DNA of 41,816 nucleotides from positions 1 through 41,816 of the forward strand of contig JAUQPP010000008.1 in the NCBI GenBank assembly GCA_030550315.1, read 5' to 3'. Positions 38,426 to 41,816 of this stretch are shown here, one piece after another. Under the pieces are notes generated by a model, which was not told where the DNA came from, did no database searches, and saw only the letters and a list, made by a program, of their open reading frames with translations. The stretch is from Thermotogota bacterium (GTDB taxonomy: Bacteria > Thermotogota > Thermotogae > Thermotogales > Fervidobacteriaceae). Position 1 is the stretch's first letter, and every line of letters starts with the position of its first letter. The position numbers and the translations under genes are program-made.

Positions 38426-39709
38426 TTAGATCACCCTCTTTGAAATATCTATGATGGTGATAGAGAGACTAAGTATGGAGAGTAGGAGGTACATGTACGT
38501 TTCCGAAAGTATCGAGAGTAAAACGGATGTGATTGTTGTCACTAAAAATACGGCGGCAATTTTTTTGGTAGTTTCCACACGATTCTCCGACTCTATCCAG
38601 GATAAGTAAAAGGTGAACCTCTCGGCACGAGTCGGTAAGAACTGAAGGCCCGCTTTCTGACAATAGAGACCGAGTAACGACGAGGCCAAGGCGAGTGTGA
38701 GGAAAAGAGGCACCACCGCTCTTTCAATGAAGAAAAAATATGAAATAACCATGAGAACGGAAACAAAAATCGGGAACTGTGTTGGACGAACTGCTTGGTA
38801 GAACTCCCACTTTTTGGAAAGGTAGTAGAAGAGTATGAAAAACAAAAAGTTTGCCGTGATTGAAATAAAGGCCATCGCACGCGAAATATCATTCAGATGC
38901 CACACGTACGGTGTGTAGAACTCCTGTATGAGGAAGAAGGAGAAAACGAGTGAAAATCTAGCAACTTCTTTGTGGAGTTTGACATCTGGCCACAAGGCTT
39001 TCCTTTCCTTACCAAAGTACTTGTGGTAGATGTCGAGCTTTTCAGTTGGCGACAACTTGATTTTGAACCTCTTATCTTCCACTACGAAAAACGCCACGGC
39101 AATTGCGGAGGTTAGTAAGAAAATAGCTCCGATTACTAGTACATCTTTTGATGAACCAAATCCAAGTACCGAAGTTACCAATCCCGCAAAAACTCCAAGG
39201 AATGCCGAAATCGAAAGCAAAAGCTTGGCTTTCTCGTTGTTAAGATTCATCTTATCGCTCGCAAGTCCTGCAAGACTCAAGGAGTATCCAAAAATTGATA
39301 AGTTAAACAATATTAGGTAAAGTACCTTTCGAATTGTCAACTCCGGAACAACTGACACGGCTGTGAGAGGAAACAACAGTGCTGATGAAATTCCAAACAA
39401 AAAGAGATAGGGTGTCCACCTTCCAATTGCACTCCTTGTCACTTCCAGAACGTAACCAACAAACCTGGTCAAGTGAACCAAAAAAACGTATTCGAAAAGC
39501 GAGAAGATCACAATTGCCCACGGAAATCTTGAGCGTTCAAGTAATTGAGAAGGAACGTTGACCGAGAATATTGTAATCACGAGGTGTAACGCAGCAAAGC
39601 CAAAGAGAATTAGAGATAGGTCCTTTGCGTAAATGAACCTACTTCTCTTGTACTTCTCGTAAAGTACCTCCCACTTGGGCATTTTTGACCTCCTTATCCC
39701 CAAATACAA
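38426..39709 (-). CDS. Multi-pass membrane protein, possibly MFS-like
   Basis: About 10-12 hydrophobic segments; no diagnostic motif. Confidence 0.6.
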   Translation of the reverse strand: MYLGIRRSKMPKWEVLYEKYKRSRFIYAKDLSLILFGFAALHLVITIFSVNVPSQLLERSRFPWAIVIFSLFEYVFLVHLTRFVGYVLEVTRSAIGRWTPYLFLFGISSALLFPLTAVSVVPELTIRKVLYLILFNLSIFGYSLSLAGLASDKMNLNNEKAKLLLSISAFLGVFAGLVTSVLGFGSSKDVLVIGAIFLLTSAIAVAFFVVEDKRFKIKLSPTEKLDIYHKYFGKERKALWPDVKLHKEVARFSLVFSFFLIQEFYTPYVWHLNDISRAMAFISITANFLFFILFYYLSKKWEFYQAVRPTQFPIFVSVLMVISYFFFIERAVVPLFLTLALASSLLGLYCQKAGLQFLPTRAERFTFYLSWIESENRVETTKKIAAVFLVTTITSVLLSILSETYMYLLLSILSLSITIIDISKRVI

Positions 39710-39727
39710 CTTTCGGAGTTTTTATAG

Positions 39728-40282
39728 CTATTTGTACCTCTCGACTGTGAACTTAAAAATCTCAAACTTATCATCAAAAATTCCGGCTTTTATCTTTGCA
39801 ATCCTAATCTGTTCTTCAACAGTATCGACACCTTCTATGTCAGGTAAAAGTAACCCCCTACGCCATCCTTTTTGCACTATGATGCCGTACTTCTTCGGGT
39901 CCAGTTCGTCGATACTTCTGACAGGCTTGTAAGGACTCAGCACATCCACATTCACGACTAAATCGTCTAGTTCGTTCGGGGTAACTGGAGGAAACCTGGG
40001 ATCTCGAGTTGCTGCGGCTATCGCGTTGTCGCGGATTTCCAAAGCCAGATTTTCGCGAACCGGTTCAAAAGTGCCAATGCATCCACGTAGTCTTCCATCA
40101 AGTGTGTGCAATGTGACGAAAGCACCTGCTCGTCTTTCGAAAAGTTCCTTTGGCAATCCTTCATAAGGCTCAATAACTCTTTTGTAAAGTACATAGTTTT
40201 CAATTACCTCTATTGCCCAACGTACAAATGGATGCTCTCCTCGCATTCTCTCCTTGCCCCCCGTTAACTTACGCAAATTCAA
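39728..40282 (-). CDS. amrA: AMMECR1-domain protein (AmmeMemoRadiSam system protein A)
   Basis: GAFVTLHTLDGRLRGCIGTFEPVRENLALEIRDNAIAAATRDPRFPPVTPNELDDLVVNVDVLSP (LRGCIGT signature). Confidence 0.94.
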   Translation of the reverse strand: MNLRKLTGGKERMRGEHPFVRWAIEVIENYVLYKRVIEPYEGLPKELFERRAGAFVTLHTLDGRLRGCIGTFEPVRENLALEIRDNAIAAATRDPRFPPVTPNELDDLVVNVDVLSPYKPVRSIDELDPKKYGIIVQKGWRRGLLLPDIEGVDTVEEQIRIAKIKAGIFDDKFEIFKFTVERYK

Positions 40283-40295
40283 TTTGTGAACGATA

Positions 40296-40892
40296 CTAGC
40301 GTTTTTCTTGACGTTTCAACAGGTCTATCACAAGCATAACTTCACCGACCCCGGCACCTAATCTTTTTGCAATGTCGATCGGTTCTAAGCCATTCAAATA
40401 AAGTTTGTAAACTTTATCTTCGAAGCTTTCAGTCTCAAAATTGTCTGCTGCTAGATTCACAAAATCGATTCCACTTGTTCCCTGCTTATCTTTCTGGAAC
40501 TGAGCATCTGAAACTAAGAGAAGGGGATGTTCTGCCTCATTTTTCGAGGAAGGCACGGGATTTGGAGCTTCGGTAATGTTTGTCGTAACGTTGTTAGCCA
40601 AACTTGAGCTCGTGCGTGCTTCAGATTCTAAAAGCAACGCTGAAAACTCAACATATTTATCATTTAACGCTTTTATCACTTCACGGACTTCTTCTAACTT
40701 TTTATCCAACAACTCCAGCTTCGAATCAACGAATACGCGAACCTTTCCCATCAGTTCAAGTAATCGCTCTTCTTCCTCTGATAAATCAACATTTTCGTAT
40801 CTTGATTTTTGAACTTGCAGAATGAAGACTATCCAAGCAAAGAGTAATGTTGACGTTACCGAGAGGATTACAAACCAGTCGATTATCCTCAT
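40296..40892 (-). CDS. Membrane-anchored coiled-coil protein with C-terminal helix-turn-helix-like segment
   Basis: N-terminal TM IIDWFVILSVTSTLLFAWIVFIL, coiled coil, C-terminal VYKLYLNGLEPIDIAKRLGAGVGEVMLVIDLLKRQ; GAAAGGAG Shine-Dalgarno, ATGA overlap with the upstream gene. Confidence 0.6.
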   Translation of the reverse strand: MRIIDWFVILSVTSTLLFAWIVFILQVQKSRYENVDLSEEEERLLELMGKVRVFVDSKLELLDKKLEEVREVIKALNDKYVEFSALLLESEARTSSSLANNVTTNITEAPNPVPSSKNEAEHPLLLVSDAQFQKDKQGTSGIDFVNLAADNFETESFEDKVYKLYLNGLEPIDIAKRLGAGVGEVMLVIDLLKRQEKR

Positions 40893-41482
40893 TGGCCTTC
40901 TCCTTTCTTGTAAACGACGTTCGGGAAGTAAAGTATGTCCAAACCTTCCCAAACTAAAACGTTCCTGTTTACTCTCGTCGGTGTCGGATCAGCCAACTCA
41001 AGCTCCGCTTCCCTTGGAATTTTGACCCTCAATTGCGAATTTCCAATGTTGGAAAGTCTTATCTTACCAAGTCCTGCTTCAAACTTTCCGTTTGGGTACT
41101 TTCTCACCAAACCTGAAAGCGTAACCGTTTCCGTTATTTCGAGCAACGTGTCTCTCGATGTAGCCGTGGATTCCACGTTGAGTACGTTAACCTCCCTGCC
41201 TATATCCCGCGAAATCTTGGAAAAATATTCTTCAAAGTTTTTCTTGGAATTTGCACCGTAACTTCTCATGAACTCTTCGCGCTTCTTCACATCCTTGAAT
41301 CTCAGTCCACCGAAAGTTGTTATTGTAGCGATTTCGGAGAAACCAACTATGACATCCGTGGTGTAATACTCGAACGAAAAGTTACGTCTGACAAAAAAGA
41401 GCGATACAAAGTCGATAAGCAGGAAAAATACGAGTACGAATATCAGTACGTAGAACAGCGCTTTGTTGTTCACTCCAGTCAT
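40889..41482 (-). CDS. Membrane-anchored hypothetical protein
   Basis: N-terminal TM ALFYVLIFVLVFFLLIDFVSLFF; remainder soluble; no family recognised. Confidence 0.6.
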   Translation of the reverse strand: MTGVNNKALFYVLIFVLVFFLLIDFVSLFFVRRNFSFEYYTTDVIVGFSEIATITTFGGLRFKDVKKREEFMRSYGANSKKNFEEYFSKISRDIGREVNVLNVESTATSRDTLLEITETVTLSGLVRKYPNGKFEAGLGKIRLSNIGNSQLRVKIPREAELELADPTPTRVNRNVLVWEGLDILYFPNVVYKKGEGQ

Positions 41483-41816
41483 TCCCTTCCTTCAATATTG
41501 CGATTTTTCTGCGCAATCGATTTTCTTGAGATTTTTATATCCTCGATAACTCTGGCTATACAGTAGATGATAATAAGAAACTCGAACCGTCCCGTGAACA
41601 TTCCGAATGTTAACGTCCACATAGCGGTTAAAGGCATCTTTGGTGACGTAACACCTGCTGATAATCCCACACCATCCATTGCGGATGCAAACTCAAACAT
41701 CGAACTTACCATATCGTAACCATGTAACATGAGTATTATAGAACCAACGATGAATGTTATTAAGTATAATGACAGTACAAGTAACGCTTCCCTAACGTTT
41801 TCAACCGAAAATTCCA
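41479..41816 (-). CDS. TrkH/KtrB-family cation uptake protein, C-terminal part (runs off window)
   Basis: Minus frame is open to the window edge: FSVENVREALLVLSLYLITFIVGSIILMLHGYDMVSSMFEFASAMDGVGLSAGVTSPKMPLTAMWTLTFGMFTGRFEFLIII; GVGLSAGVT filter-like motif and MFxGR. Confidence 0.85.
   Translation of the reverse strand, partial: EFSVENVREALLVLSLYLITFIVGSIILMLHGYDMVSSMFEFASAMDGVGLSAGVTSPKMPLTAMWTLTFGMFTGRFEFLIIIYCIARVIEDIKISRKSIAQKNRNIEGRE

Noticed and set aside
1-41816. CRISPR arrays, tRNA/rRNA genes, insertion sequences, prophage or toxin-antitoxin pairs
   Set aside because: Looked for regular direct repeats, tRNA-like cloverleaf ends, transposase or phage motifs in the few intergenic gaps; nothing convincing seen by eye.

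Overview
The window is a gene-dense chromosomal segment. Protein composition and gene content suggest a Thermotogota bacterium, plausibly Fervidobacterium-like; this is inferred from memory of protein families, not from a search. I see no rRNA, tRNA, CRISPR array, intact mobile element or phage region. On the minus strand, 8211->1668 holds a run of tightly packed genes: a small ORF, a degenerate ABC-type ATPase, a PfkB kinase, a CBS-pair protein, mtaB, an aminotransferase class IV gene, DUF721/DciA and gyrB. The block 22783->8855 holds amrS, apbE, ybaB, a rhomboid protease, an exported protein, a B12/radical-SAM protein, pncB, gcvT, gcvPA, gcvPB, an aspartate aminotransferase and an EamA transporter. 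A plus-strand run from 22897 to 34965 holds a HEAT-repeat gene, plsY, exported/TPR/membrane genes, plsC, a bifunctional nuclease, a lipase-like protein, DUF3307, pheT and trmFO. A second minus run from the right edge holds a trkH 3' part, small membrane proteins, amrA, an MFS-like protein, an rqcH/NFACT gene, wecB and pcm. Items most worth a second look: (i) a DUF2007-like domain fused to GcvT, with no gcvH in the operon; (ii) an ABC ATPase with degraded signature and Walker B motifs and no permease; (iii) a membrane-anchored alpha/beta-hydrolase-like protein whose nucleophile Ser appears replaced by Glu; (iv) AmmeMemoRadiSam genes split about 17 kb apart with no Memo gene in the window; (v) an unannotated frameshifted oppF/dppF remnant; (vi) an envelope/phospholipid operon with uncharacterised exported proteins between plsY and plsC. 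I do not see a clear-cut complete novel defence or mobile system.
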